Positions 1 through 6,165 of a stretch of DNA of 14,299 nt are shown one piece after another; the stretch's first letter is position 1; each line of letters starts with the position of its first letter. A model generated the notes under the pieces. It searched no databases. It was not told the origin of the DNA and saw only the letters and a program-made list of their open reading frames with translations. Made by a program: the position numbers and the translations under genes. This DNA comes from Planctomycetota bacterium (GTDB lineage: Bacteria > Planctomycetota > Phycisphaerae > WQYP01 > JAJZKY01). The DNA is taken from NCBI GenBank assembly GCA_021803885.1, contig JAJZKY010000034.1:1-14299 (forward strand). Direction: 5' to 3'.

Positions 1-1
1 G

Positions 2-1168
2 GCGGCGGCGGGCGACATTCAGGCGATGGGTACCCTCGGCTCGCTTTACTGGCATGGTCTGGGTGTACCTCGGAACTACCAGAAGGCAATTATATGGTTG
101 CGGAAGGCGGCGGCGGCGGGAAACGCCGCAGCCATGTACCATATCGGGTGGCTTTACGAGAATGGTCTGGGCGTCTCACGGAACTACCAGAAAGCGATTG
201 CTTGGTACCGTAAGGCGGCTATAGCAGGCAATTCCGATGCGATGTACGCTATTGGTTTTCTCTATAAGCATGGTCAAGGCGTTCCACAAAATTACCAGAA
301 AGCGATGGCGTGGGACCGTAAAGCGGCGGCGGCGGGTGACGCTCAGGCAATGGGTGCCATGGCCACTTTGTATGTGCATGGCTGGGGTGTGCGGCAAAGT
401 TACCATAAGGCGATGACATGGCTACGGCGGGCGGCTGCGGCGGGGAACTCGAAGTCCATGCAAGATATTGGGTGGCTGTACGAACGTGGTCTGGGTGTGT
501 CACGAAACTATCAGAAGGCAATGGCATGGTACCGCAAGGCCGCCGACGCGGGCGATGACCATGCGATGGATAGCATCGGCTTACTGTACGTACATGGTCA
601 GGGTGTTCGGCAGAGTTACCAGAAAGCGATGGTGTGGTGGCGGAAAGCGGCTGCCAGTGGGGAAACGGACGCAATGGTGAATATTGGCGTGTCCTATGTG
701 CGCGGACAAGGCGTTCCGCGAAACTATCAGAAAGCGATGACGTGGTGGCGTAGGGCGGCTACGGCGGGTGATGCCCGTGCGATGGGCTATATCGGCATGC
801 TCTATGCTGATGGCTGGGGCGTGCCACGCAATTATCAAAAAGCGATGGCGTGGTACCGCAAAGCAGCGACGGCGGATAACTCTAAAGCGATGTACCAGAT
901 CGGTTGGCTGTATGAGCTTGGCTTTGGCGTTCCACGGAACTATCAGAAGGCGATGGCTTGGTGGCGGAGAGCGACGGTGGTGGGCAATGCTATGGCGATG
1001 TATGGTATTGGCTGGCTTTACGAGCATGGCTTGGGCGTTCCACGGAACTATCAGAAAGCGATGACTTGGTACCGCAAGGCGGCGGCGGCTGGTTATGCCC
1101 CGGCGAAGCAGGCGCTCAAGAAGCTTGTAGCGGCGCCACAGACCCGGAAGGCAGGGGGAAATAAATGA
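2..1168 (+). CDS. Sel1-like repeat (SLR/TPR-like) protein, 5' partial
   Basis: The protein is ten complete 36-residue Sel1-like repeats (window codons from base 26) plus the tail of an eleventh (AAAGDIQA from base 2), then a basic 20-residue C-terminus. Each repeat follows the pattern M-x-x-I-G-x-L-Y-x-x-G-x-G-V-x-x-N-Y-x-K-A-x-x-W-x-R-K-A-A-x-A-G, the usual Sel1 helix-turn-helix unit. The frame is open to the left edge without a stop, so the ATG at 26 is an internal Met and the true start lies outside the window; any signal peptide is not visible. Sel1 proteins are protein-binding scaffolds; no enzymatic residues are expected. The stop overlaps the start of the next gene (ATGA at 1165-1168), so the two are probably translationally coupled. 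Some Sel1 proteins neutralise bacterial effectors, so an immunity role toward the adjoining RHS tip is possible but is inference. Confidence 0.9.
   Translation, partial: AAAGDIQAMGTLGSLYWHGLGVPRNYQKAIIWLRKAAAAGNAAAMYHIGWLYENGLGVSRNYQKAIAWYRKAAIAGNSDAMYAIGFLYKHGQGVPQNYQKAMAWDRKAAAAGDAQAMGAMATLYVHGWGVRQSYHKAMTWLRRAAAAGNSKSMQDIGWLYERGLGVSRNYQKAMAWYRKAADAGDDHAMDSIGLLYVHGQGVRQSYQKAMVWWRKAAASGETDAMVNIGVSYVRGQGVPRNYQKAMTWWRRAATAGDARAMGYIGMLYADGWGVPRNYQKAMAWYRKAATADNSKAMYQIGWLYELGFGVPRNYQKAMAWWRRATVVGNAMAMYGIGWLYEHGLGVPRNYQKAMTWYRKAAAAGYAPAKQALKKLVAAPQTRKAGGNK
26..1105 (+). repeat. Ten tandem 108-bp units encoding Sel1 repeats
   Basis: Ten head-to-tail 108-bp units lie in frame with the Sel1 gene. 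A segment encoding N-Y-Q-K-A-(M/I) and a segment encoding W-(Y/W)-R-(K/R)-A-A are close to identical at the nucleotide level in most units, while the stretch around the M-x-x-I-G junction varies. Such arrays change copy number by recombination or slippage. The array continues past the left edge. Confidence 0.85.
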
Positions 1169-1638
1169 GTTCCTCGACCGATCAATCTCCGCGGCTCCGC
1201 GTGCGCACGCAATCCACCGGCCTGTATCTCTTCCGCTACCGCAATTATTCGCCGTCGCTCGGCACTTGGACCAGCCAGGACCCCGCCGGTTACATCAACG
1301 GCGCCAACACGTATCAGTTCGTGATGAGCAATCCGGTGGGGAATGTGGATCCGAGTGGACTGTGGGTGTGGTGGAATCCATTCACTTGGCCGATCTGGTC
1401 ATCCGCCCCTGCGCAGGCGGTGCCGTACGTGGTGCCGGGGAGCGAGTTTTTGGAGGGGGCGGCGGCGCTTTCCAACCTTCCGAAAGCCGCTGGACTGGCA
1501 AATCTTCGTGAGCAGACCGATATGTGTAACAACGTGAATCCCCAGAAGGATCCATTGTATACGGGATTGAGGAAGTTAAGCAACGGACAGCCTTTGACGC
1601 CTCAGGAGCATCAGGCGGTCCTGAATGCAATGAAATAG
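1165..1638 (+). CDS. Orphan RHS-repeat-associated core with variable C-terminal tip
   Basis: This 157-residue protein carries the end of an RHS/YD-repeat protein without the long beta-cage that normally precedes it. Residues about 18-66 are the conserved RHS-associated core: STGLY, NYSPSLGTW, SQDPAGYINGANTYQFV, SNPVGNVDPSGL. The last 91 residues (67-157), beginning right after DPSGL, form a variable tip that I do not recognise as a known toxin. It has an aromatic/proline-rich start (WVWWNPFTWP) and a helical, polar end. The ATG at 1165 overlaps the Sel1 stop and has a purine-rich AGGGGG just upstream, which supports this start and translational coupling. It could be a displaced toxin cassette awaiting recombination with a full RHS gene, or a decayed 3' end. 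Function of the tip is unknown. Confidence 0.75.
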   Translation: MSSSTDQSPRLRVRTQSTGLYLFRYRNYSPSLGTWTSQDPAGYINGANTYQFVMSNPVGNVDPSGLWVWWNPFTWPIWSSAPAQAVPYVVPGSEFLEGAAALSNLPKAAGLANLREQTDMCNNVNPQKDPLYTGLRKLSNGQPLTPQEHQAVLNAMK

Positions 1639-1730
1639 TGATGAACCCAGCGATTCCCGCCCTCATGCCGAAGCGGCAGCCCCCATAATACCGGCACCAT
1701 TTGGCACAAGAAGGCCCTCTGGAAAAAAAG

Positions 1731-2342
1731 ATGAAACAAGCATATTCACGCTTCGGTGCAATATGGCGTACAGCCGTGGTGCTCATGGCTGGATTGGCTG
1801 CGGGGTTTCTCTTGGCGAGTCATGTCTATCGGCGGCCGCGCTACCACTGCCTGGTAGACGAGCTATGGCGGCTGAACTTTCTCCCTGTCGGCAAATTGGC
1901 CCCCGGCACGTATTACATTCCCGTTCGCCACGGAGGAACCCCCGTGGTATGCAGGGTTATCACGGATTCGCGGACCGGCAACTTGCGTGAGATTGACATT
2001 GTACACGGCGCGAAGAGCGACAATTTCTCATTCGTATATAAGCTCGATGATAAGTTTGGCGTCCCCTTGGCTTCGCTTTTAACCGGTTCTCCTTCACACG
2101 TCTGGATCGATGTGGGGCTGAAAGGGCGCTTTCTGATAGAGGGAGGTTCCCATGGAGGGCCACATATGCTTTTAAATGGTCGCTGGGTGCGGGGCGGCCA
2201 TTTGTTAGGAGACACACTTGAGTATGGCGGGAAAAAATATCGCTACGACAAAACAACTGGCGGTTGGGACCCATTGCCAACTTCTACTGCTCCTGCCGGG
2301 AAAAAGATAGCGAAAGGAAAAGCTGGCATGGAGCAAAGATAA
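1731..2342 (+). CDS. Membrane-anchored orphan protein, possible immunity partner of the RHS tip
   Basis: I do not recognise this 203-residue protein. It has a short basic N-terminus, a single hydrophobic segment at about residues 12-29 (AVVLMAGLAAGFLLA) followed by positive residues (YRRPRY), and then a soluble domain of about 170 residues, probably beta-rich, with repeated Gly-rich turns. The topology could be an uncleaved signal anchor with the domain outside the cytoplasm or, by the positive-inside rule, the reverse. The frame is open further up to a TTG at 1701, but the ATG at 1731 is preceded by a purine run and puts the hydrophobic segment at the usual distance from the N-terminus, so I prefer it. 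It lies 92 bp after the RHS tip on the same strand, where polymorphic toxin loci usually keep the immunity gene. That role is inferred from position only. Confidence 0.7.
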   Translation: MKQAYSRFGAIWRTAVVLMAGLAAGFLLASHVYRRPRYHCLVDELWRLNFLPVGKLAPGTYYIPVRHGGTPVVCRVITDSRTGNLREIDIVHGAKSDNFSFVYKLDDKFGVPLASLLTGSPSHVWIDVGLKGRFLIEGGSHGGPHMLLNGRWVRGGHLLGDTLEYGGKKYRYDKTTGGWDPLPTSTAPAGKKIAKGKAGMEQR

Positions 2343-2411
2343 ATAAGTTTCCGGGAAACGAAACAAGGGCTGTCAGCGCGGAAACGGGGCGCAAAACGAC
2401 GCTTCATTGGG

Positions 2412-2417
2412 TATAAT
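2412..2417 (+). promoter_or_regulatory. Candidate -10 box upstream of vapB-like gene
   Basis: A perfect TATAAT lies 52 bases before the antitoxin ATG at 2470, in the context ATTGGGTATAAT. No convincing -35 hexamer is seen at 16-18 bp upstream. The same ATTG-G-TATAAT context recurs before the second antitoxin. Confidence 0.4.
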
Positions 2418-2469
2418 TGTTTGCGCCCGAAATAGAGTTTCTCTGGGTGCTTCTTTGCGAGGTTCAACC

Positions 2470-2709
2470 ATGACGACAGGAACCATAACCGTCAAAGGTA
2501 TTGTCCACGGAAAAATCATTGAGTTGGAACGCGATTCGGGGATTCCGGAAGGACAGGCTGTGTCGGTAGTGCTCCGGCCAGCGATGCCACCCGGCGAGGG
2601 ACTGCGAAAGGCGTTTGGCAGTTGGCGTGAGGATGCGGAAGACCTTGAGCCATTCATGCGCGAAGTATACGCAAACCGCCGGGATGATCGGCAGGAGCCA
2701 AATCGGTGA
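2470..2709 (+). CDS. VapB-like antitoxin (partner toxin truncated)
   Basis: This 79-residue protein has the layout of small antitoxins paired with PIN toxins. A short N-terminal beta domain (residues about 5-38) with G-x-V-H-G-K-I-I-E-L and I-P-E-G-Q-x-V resembles AbrB/AF2212-like folds, and is followed by an acidic, helical C-terminus (SWREDAEDLEPFMREV) suited to wrapping the toxin. The ATG at 2470 has GAGG seven bases upstream; the frame extends further up but without a better start. The stop overlaps the toxin GTG (GTGA at 2706-2709), the usual coupling in vapBC. Because the toxin that follows is cut short, this is now an orphan antitoxin. It may still repress its own promoter or act against a related toxin elsewhere. 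The exact antitoxin family is uncertain. Confidence 0.75.
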   Translation: MTTGTITVKGIVHGKIIELERDSGIPEGQAVSVVLRPAMPPGEGLRKAFGSWREDAEDLEPFMREVYANRRDDRQEPNR

Positions 2710-2858
2710 GTTTTCTTCTCGACACGGATATTGCCTCGGCTTATCTGCGGGGCGACGCACGGGTCTTTAACCGTTTTGTGCAACACGGTGGAGGACTTTA
2801 CTTGTCAAGACAGCCCATTCCCTATCCGAATCGGCCCAAGGAGGCCACTTGGAGATAG
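2706..2858 (+). pseudogene. Truncated PIN-domain (VapC) toxin
   Basis: A GTG overlapping the antitoxin stop opens a 50-codon frame whose first ~34 residues are a typical VapC N-terminus: SFLLDTDIASAYLRGD with the first metal-binding Asp, then a segment like the family's R-F-x-Q-H-G-G-G-L-Y-L-S. Straight after this the reading (RQPIPYPNRPKE) no longer resembles a PIN domain and stops at 2856-2858. A complete VapC is about 130-140 residues and needs three further acidic residues, all missing here, so it cannot be an active ribonuclease. The breakpoint is near 2809. I see no continuation of the PIN domain in the other frames downstream, so a deletion or insertion is more likely than a simple frameshift. 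Confidence 0.75.
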
Positions 2859-3171
2859 TCAATGCCGCAGGAAGGCTGGTAAAATGCTTCCCGATGAAAG
2901 CCTGTACCAGCCCGGCGAATTGTAGAGGGCGGCTGCGAGAAAGTAGTCTGGAGAGAGTTGAAAGTAGATACCCAATGGAAATGGCCGAATGGTAGCACCT
3001 GCTGAAACAATCTCGGAACGTAAACCACGCCGATTTCCGCGCGACGGCTTTGGCGCTCTTGGCGTCTTAGCGGTTCATTGTCGTGGCCGTCGCAGCGGGA
3101 GCTGGGACGGTCAAGTCGAAGGCTCGGTGAGGTGGGATTGCGGAAATTTCAACTCACGAAGTTTACGTCGG
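2859..3171. other. Stretch without a supported gene
   Basis: Between the broken toxin and the second antitoxin promoter I find no convincing gene. Short open frames exist on both strands (up to about 70 codons) but lack a plausible start with ribosome binding site, and none has a recognisable domain. The first part may be debris of whatever replaced the 3' end of the toxin gene. Confidence 0.5.
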
Positions 3172-3175
3172 ATTG

Positions 3176-3184
3176 TGGTATAAT
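3176..3184 (+). promoter_or_regulatory. Extended -10 promoter of second vapBC operon
   Basis: TGGTATAAT at 3176-3184 is a perfect extended -10 element (TGn plus TATAAT). No good -35 is found at 17 bp, which extended -10 promoters tolerate. Transcription would start near 3191, giving a leader of about 23 bases before the antitoxin ATG at 3214, with the Shine-Dalgarno AGGGGA inside it. Confidence 0.6.
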
Positions 3185-3213
3185 GCGCGGGCTGAAACAG
3201 AGGGGACTAAAGT

Positions 3214-3453
3214 ATGCAAAATGCCATCGTTATCACCGGTCGGCTAACCGGCCCCAGGAGTGTGGAATTGGACGAGCCGGTGGCTGACCTGCAGGCCGAA
3301 GTGGAGGTTATCCTGCGCCCGGTTCACACCACCGGCGGAGATGGTCAGCACCTCGTTGAGTTTCTTCGCGGGCTTGCCCCCGGCACGCGCACCCGGGAGG
3401 AAATTGACCGGCGGCTTCACCAGGAGCGAGCCGTCTGGGAGAGCGAGGCATGA
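3214..3453 (+). CDS. vapB: VapB-type antitoxin
   Basis: This is a 79-residue antitoxin, the same length as the antitoxin of the broken locus upstream. Residues 1-37 form a small beta domain (IVITGRLTGPRSVELDEPV, then VEVILRPV) expected to dimerise and bind the operator; the C-terminal half is charged and helical (HLVEFLRGL, REEIDRRLHQERAVWESEA) and should bind the toxin. AGGGGAC ends seven bases before the ATG, so the start is well supported. The stop overlaps the toxin ATG (ATGA at 3450-3453), so the pair is translationally coupled. Autoregulation through the nearby extended -10 promoter is likely from knowledge of the family. Confidence 0.8.
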   Translation: MQNAIVITGRLTGPRSVELDEPVADLQAEVEVILRPVHTTGGDGQHLVEFLRGLAPGTRTREEIDRRLHQERAVWESEA

Positions 3454-3857
3454 GGCTTTATCTGGACGCCAGTGCAATCATTTATGGGGTTGAGGGTGTC
3501 GATTCTGTACGCCAGGCGGTGATCGCATGGATTGCCCGGGCCGAGGCCGAGAATGCCTCCGGCGGGGCAATATTGACTTCGCGCCTGTCCCGGCTGGAAT
3601 GCCGGGTTTTTCCCTTGCGAGAACAGCAGGTGGAATTGCTGGCTTGCTATGATGAGTTCTTCGTCCGCCGCTCGCTGACGGTGGTGGAGATCGCGGCGTC
3701 GGTGATCGAAAGGGCCACGGATCTACGCGTCCGGTATGGTCTTAAGACGCCCGACGCGATTCATGTGGCGACCGCAATTGATTTGCAGGCGGACCTTATT
3801 CTAACCGGAGATCGTGATTTGGCCCGCTGCAGCGAGGTCCGGGTGCAGATCGTGTAG
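3450..3857 (+). CDS. vapC: PIN-domain ribonuclease toxin (VapC)
   Basis: This 135-residue protein is a complete PIN domain. The four conserved acidic positions are visible: D6 in LYLDASAII, E50 in SRLECR, D102 in KTPDAIHVATA, and D121 (with D123) in LTGDRDL. These coordinate the metal ions for endonucleolytic cleavage of RNA, commonly tRNA or rRNA in VapC toxins. Length and motif spacing match the family, with no sign of damage. It is coupled to the antitoxin upstream by an ATGA overlap. The target RNA cannot be deduced. It differs clearly from the N-terminus of the broken toxin upstream, so the two loci are not a recent duplication. Confidence 0.92.
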   Translation: MRLYLDASAIIYGVEGVDSVRQAVIAWIARAEAENASGGAILTSRLSRLECRVFPLREQQVELLACYDEFFVRRSLTVVEIAASVIERATDLRVRYGLKTPDAIHVATAIDLQADLILTGDRDLARCSEVRVQIV

Positions 3858-3877
3858 CCGAATCGAAGGGGCAAGCA

Positions 3878-4312
3878 TTGGTACTGCTTGATAAAAACAG
3901 ACTTGGCGAATTAACGGAGGCTGGAAACCGCCGCGCCGGCGGGCCGGGGTGCACCGACTACAACAGCAATTGGCAGGCCATCGAAACCCGCACCGGCGGC
4001 ACCGCCAACAGCGATGTCACCAGCCAAACCGTCTGGTCTGCCGCCTACGTCAACGCCGCGGTTCTGCAAGACACCTATTCCGCCGGCGTAATCCAGCCGA
4101 ACAGCCGCATCTATTTCCAGCAGGACGCCAACTGGGATACCACATCCATTGTGGGCTATGACTCCACGACTCAAACGTGGGGCGTTACCCAGCGGTATGT
4201 ATATGACTCCTACGGGAACGTAACCGTACTGAACGCCGACTGGTCCACGCCACCGGCGGGAACCAATCCCATTGTGAATAATCTGTATCAAGGCATGACG
4301 CTTGATCCGTAA
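3878..4312 (+). pseudogene. RHS/YD-repeat protein fragment, cut at both ends
   Basis: From about 3956 to 4308 the frame encodes the part of an RHS protein lying just before the conserved tip: YNSNWQAIETR, the VTSQTVWSAAYVNA stretch, YFQQDANWDTTSIVGY, then RYVYDSYGNVTVLNADW and NLYQGMTLDP. In intact proteins QGMTLDP is normally followed by VTGLYY and the NYSPSLG core. Here the reading stops immediately at a TAA that belongs to the end of the IS66 element. The N-terminal ~26 codons (from a TTG at 3878) do not look like RHS sequence, so the 5' side is truncated too. No export signal or toxin tip is present, so I treat it as a remnant. It shares orientation with the orphan tip at 1165-1638 but lies downstream of it, the reverse of normal order. 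Confidence 0.75.
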
Positions 4313-4321
4313 CCATTCACG
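4309..4321 (+). repeat. IS66 terminal inverted repeat, left
   Basis: GTAACCATTCACG, matching the opposite end at 11 of 13 positions. It overlaps the stop codon of the transposase remnant and supplies the TAA that ends the RHS fragment. Confidence 0.65.
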
Positions 4322-5458
4322 GCCCTGCGGGCATCAATGAGGGGATGGGTCGATTGGTAAAGTGGGCGTCGAGCGCGGCACAAAGGTAAGCATATAAAGA
4401 CCGGCCTTGTTACTGGCAGGTGGCCGCGGCGGTCCAGATGCGCTGACACCATTGGCGTCCGGGCAGGCCACGCGTGCCCTGCGTAACATGGTGATCCAGC
4501 ACCACAAAGCGGATCGCCTGCTCGGCCAGATTATTCGTTGGCTCAAGGCCCGGTGTGGTGATAAATCGAAAATAAGAGTCCCTGTTGTGGCGGAAGCGTT
4601 CCGCCATGTTCTGGGCCGGCTTGTGTTCCGGAGCGTTCAAGCCCGCCGCCACCAGATGATCGCGTGCTTCCACCAAGGCTTGCTGGAACACCATATCCTC
4701 CATCATTTCCCGCTGATGGAGAATGTTGAATAGCTGCCGCAATGCTTCCAACAACCGCTGGCTGTAGGCGACGGTTGCCGCCTCCGGCAGCGTGGCGAGG
4801 AACTTCACATCCCGGATCAAATGCGCCAAGCAGAATTGCAGGAACACGCCGGAATCTTTCCGGTATTTGTGATAGGCCGAGAAGTAATCACAGCCCAGTA
4901 TCCCGGCAAAATCCTTGCCCAGCATGGCCTGGAGAACTTGGGAATCCCGTGACGGATCAATCTTGAAGCAGGTGAAGGATGCAGCCCGAAAGCCCCAAGT
5001 CCAAAGGCGTCGTCCATTTTCTTTATGCCCGCTTTCATCCACGTTCAAAATATCCTCCCTCGGCAGCCTCTTCTGCAAGGCCAAGTGGGATTCCGCTCCC
5101 GGCGCGCCGGGATGAGCAGAAGTAACCATGGCTACGATGCTCCACAACTTCCACCGGAACTTCCGGAATCTCCACCTGCTGGAGCTTGCGTGGTGGCAGG
5201 TCCATCGAGCGAACCACCCCGCCACAGTCCGGGCAGCGCTTCATTTTGTAATCCACCACCCGGTCGATCTGTGCGGGAGCGAAAGGCTCGCGCTCGTGGC
5301 GCTCGTGGCCCTTCTGGCCCCGACGGACCGCCTCTCTCCCGGAGGCAGGGCGGTGGGGATGGTTTGACAATATCACTGGAAGGTGGCTTGGAGGAGTTCG
5401 ATGAGTTCTTGGACAACCGAGCCACTTGGGCCAGCAGGTCGGCTACCTGCTGGGTCAG
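4317..5458 (-). pseudogene. tnpC: IS66 transposase (TnpC) remnant
   Basis: Parts of an IS66 DDE transposase are spread over three minus-strand frames. The N-terminal piece (down from 5458) has a coiled-coil start and KNSSNSSKPPSSD; a shift near 5340 leads to the zinc-binding piece with CPDCGG and HGYFC. A second shift near 5100-5125 leads to the catalytic core: NVDESGH (first Asp), GCDYFSAY (second Asp), FCLAHLIRD, and NNLAEQAIRF (Glu). Between the zinc piece and NVDESGH the family normally has a sizeable stretch, estimated at 70-100 residues, that is absent here. An in-frame TAA at 4410-4412 interrupts the C-terminus, after which the same frame continues with QGRSLYAYL and ALDAHF to a stop at 4317-4319. 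The 5' end is also short. No functional protein is expected. Confidence 0.9.
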
Positions 5459-5471
5459 CGTGAACGGTGAC
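5459..5471 (-). repeat. IS66 terminal inverted repeat, right
   Basis: Read on the minus strand this is GTCACCGTTCACG, 11 of 13 identical to the left end. It directly abuts TATAAT at 5472-5477. Confidence 0.6.
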
Positions 5472-5477
5472 TATAAT
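5472..5477 (+). promoter_or_regulatory. Candidate -10 box before the stress-protein gene
   Basis: A perfect TATAAT starts on the first base outside the IS66 inverted repeat, 46 bases before the ATG at 5518. No good -35 is seen 16-18 bp upstream, where the sequence is IS-derived. A T-rich leader and a strong AAGGAG follow. It may drive the downstream gene, and perhaps the block beyond it. Confidence 0.4.
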
Positions 5478-5517
5478 GAAGAGGCAAATTGTTGTTCTCT
5501 TTTTTAAGGAGTGACGT

Positions 5518-6039
5518 ATGTCAATCGATAATCTTATTGTGGCAACCTATGACAGTCATGAAGGCGCGGAGGATGCGGTCAAGGAACTTCAGAAGGCCGG
5601 CTTTGATATGAAAAAGCTTTCCATCCTTGGCAAAGGCATGGAAAACGAGCAGCATGTGGTGGGCTATTACAACGCGCCGGAACGGGCGGTTTTCTGGGGC
5701 AAATATGGAGCTTTTTGGGGTGGGCTTATGGGGCTGTTGTTTGGCTCCGCCATGTTTATGGTGCCGGGTATCGGACCGTTGTTCGTACTTGGGCCCTTGG
5801 CGGGATGGTTATTTGGTGCCATTGAGGGAGCAGTCATTGTTGGCGGCCTCACCGCTTTGGGCGCAGCGTTCTACAGCCTTGGCATTCCCAAAAACAGTGT
5901 TCTGCAATATGAGACCGATATCAAGATGAGCAAGTTTTTGGTGCTCGCTCATGGCACGGATAACGAAGTTGAACAGGCCCGGCGGATACTGGCACGGACG
6001 GCGGCACGAACGGAATCGCATGCGGTTAAACCGGGATGA
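5518..6039 (+). CDS. Small membrane protein resembling DUF1269/general-stress families
   Basis: This 173-residue protein has three parts. Residues 1-40 (NLIVATYDSHEGAEDAVKELQKAGF) look like the small ferredoxin-like domain that opens many general-stress and DUF1269-type proteins. Residues about 58-123 form a very hydrophobic Gly-rich hairpin with two to three membrane-spanning helices (GLMGLLFGSAMFMVPGIGPL, WLFGAIEGAVIVGGLTALGA). The C-terminus (KFLVLAHGTDNEVEQARRIL) is soluble again and resembles the first domain. TAAGGAG seven bases upstream fixes the ATG. It is the first gene after the IS66 end and leads a same-strand series with the HAD phosphatase, phosphoketolase, H+-ATPase and ClC genes. 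The biochemical role is unknown; a stress-related membrane function is suggested only by family resemblance and context. Confidence 0.8.
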   Translation: MSIDNLIVATYDSHEGAEDAVKELQKAGFDMKKLSILGKGMENEQHVVGYYNAPERAVFWGKYGAFWGGLMGLLFGSAMFMVPGIGPLFVLGPLAGWLFGAIEGAVIVGGLTALGAAFYSLGIPKNSVLQYETDIKMSKFLVLAHGTDNEVEQARRILARTAARTESHAVKPG

Positions 6040-6165
6040 GGCCGCCTCAAGTTAGCAGTGACGCCGCTGACAACCGCGGCATAACGGAGTATCTACTTGC
6101 CGGATGCCGGAATACGCCCCACGGAGTTGGCGGAGCAATGAAATCATTAAAATAAATGAAATGCC

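Larger units (their letters stand above)
4309..5471 (-). mobile_element. Decayed IS66-family element
   Basis: The element is delimited by imperfect 13-bp terminal inverted repeats: GTAACCATTCACG at 4309-4321 and, read on the minus strand, GTCACCGTTCACG from 5471 to 5459 (11 of 13 identical). GTAA-type ends are usual for IS66. The left end coincides with the point where RHS homology stops. The 8-bp flanks (CTTGATCC left, TATAATGA right) do not match, so no target duplication is seen. Only one transposase gene, heavily damaged, is inside; I see no tnpA or tnpB accessory genes. Total length of about 1.16 kb is short for the family, in line with internal deletion. Confidence 0.75.

Noticed and set aside
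249..1027. Minus-strand frames of 141 and 148 codons opposite the Sel1 array
   Set aside because: They arise from the 108-bp periodicity of the coding repeats and show the same repeat period with no known domain.
26..1105. Possible CRISPR array
   Set aside because: The 108-bp periodicity is in frame, encodes Sel1 repeats, and has no short direct repeat separated by unique spacers.
1701..1730. TTG at 1701 as start of the membrane-anchored orphan
   Set aside because: The ATG at 1731 has a better upstream purine run and places the hydrophobic anchor near the N-terminus.
2989..3183. Short plus-strand frame of 64 codons before the second antitoxin
   Set aside because: No ribosome binding site or recognisable domain, and it overlaps the antitoxin promoter.
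3878..4312. Independent functional secreted protein
   Set aside because: Only a mid-part of an RHS protein is present, with no signal peptide and both ends broken.
5025..5507. Plus-strand frame of 160 codons across the IS66 remnant
   Set aside because: It is antisense to recognisable transposase segments (zinc motif and SSKPPSSD) and has no domain of its own.
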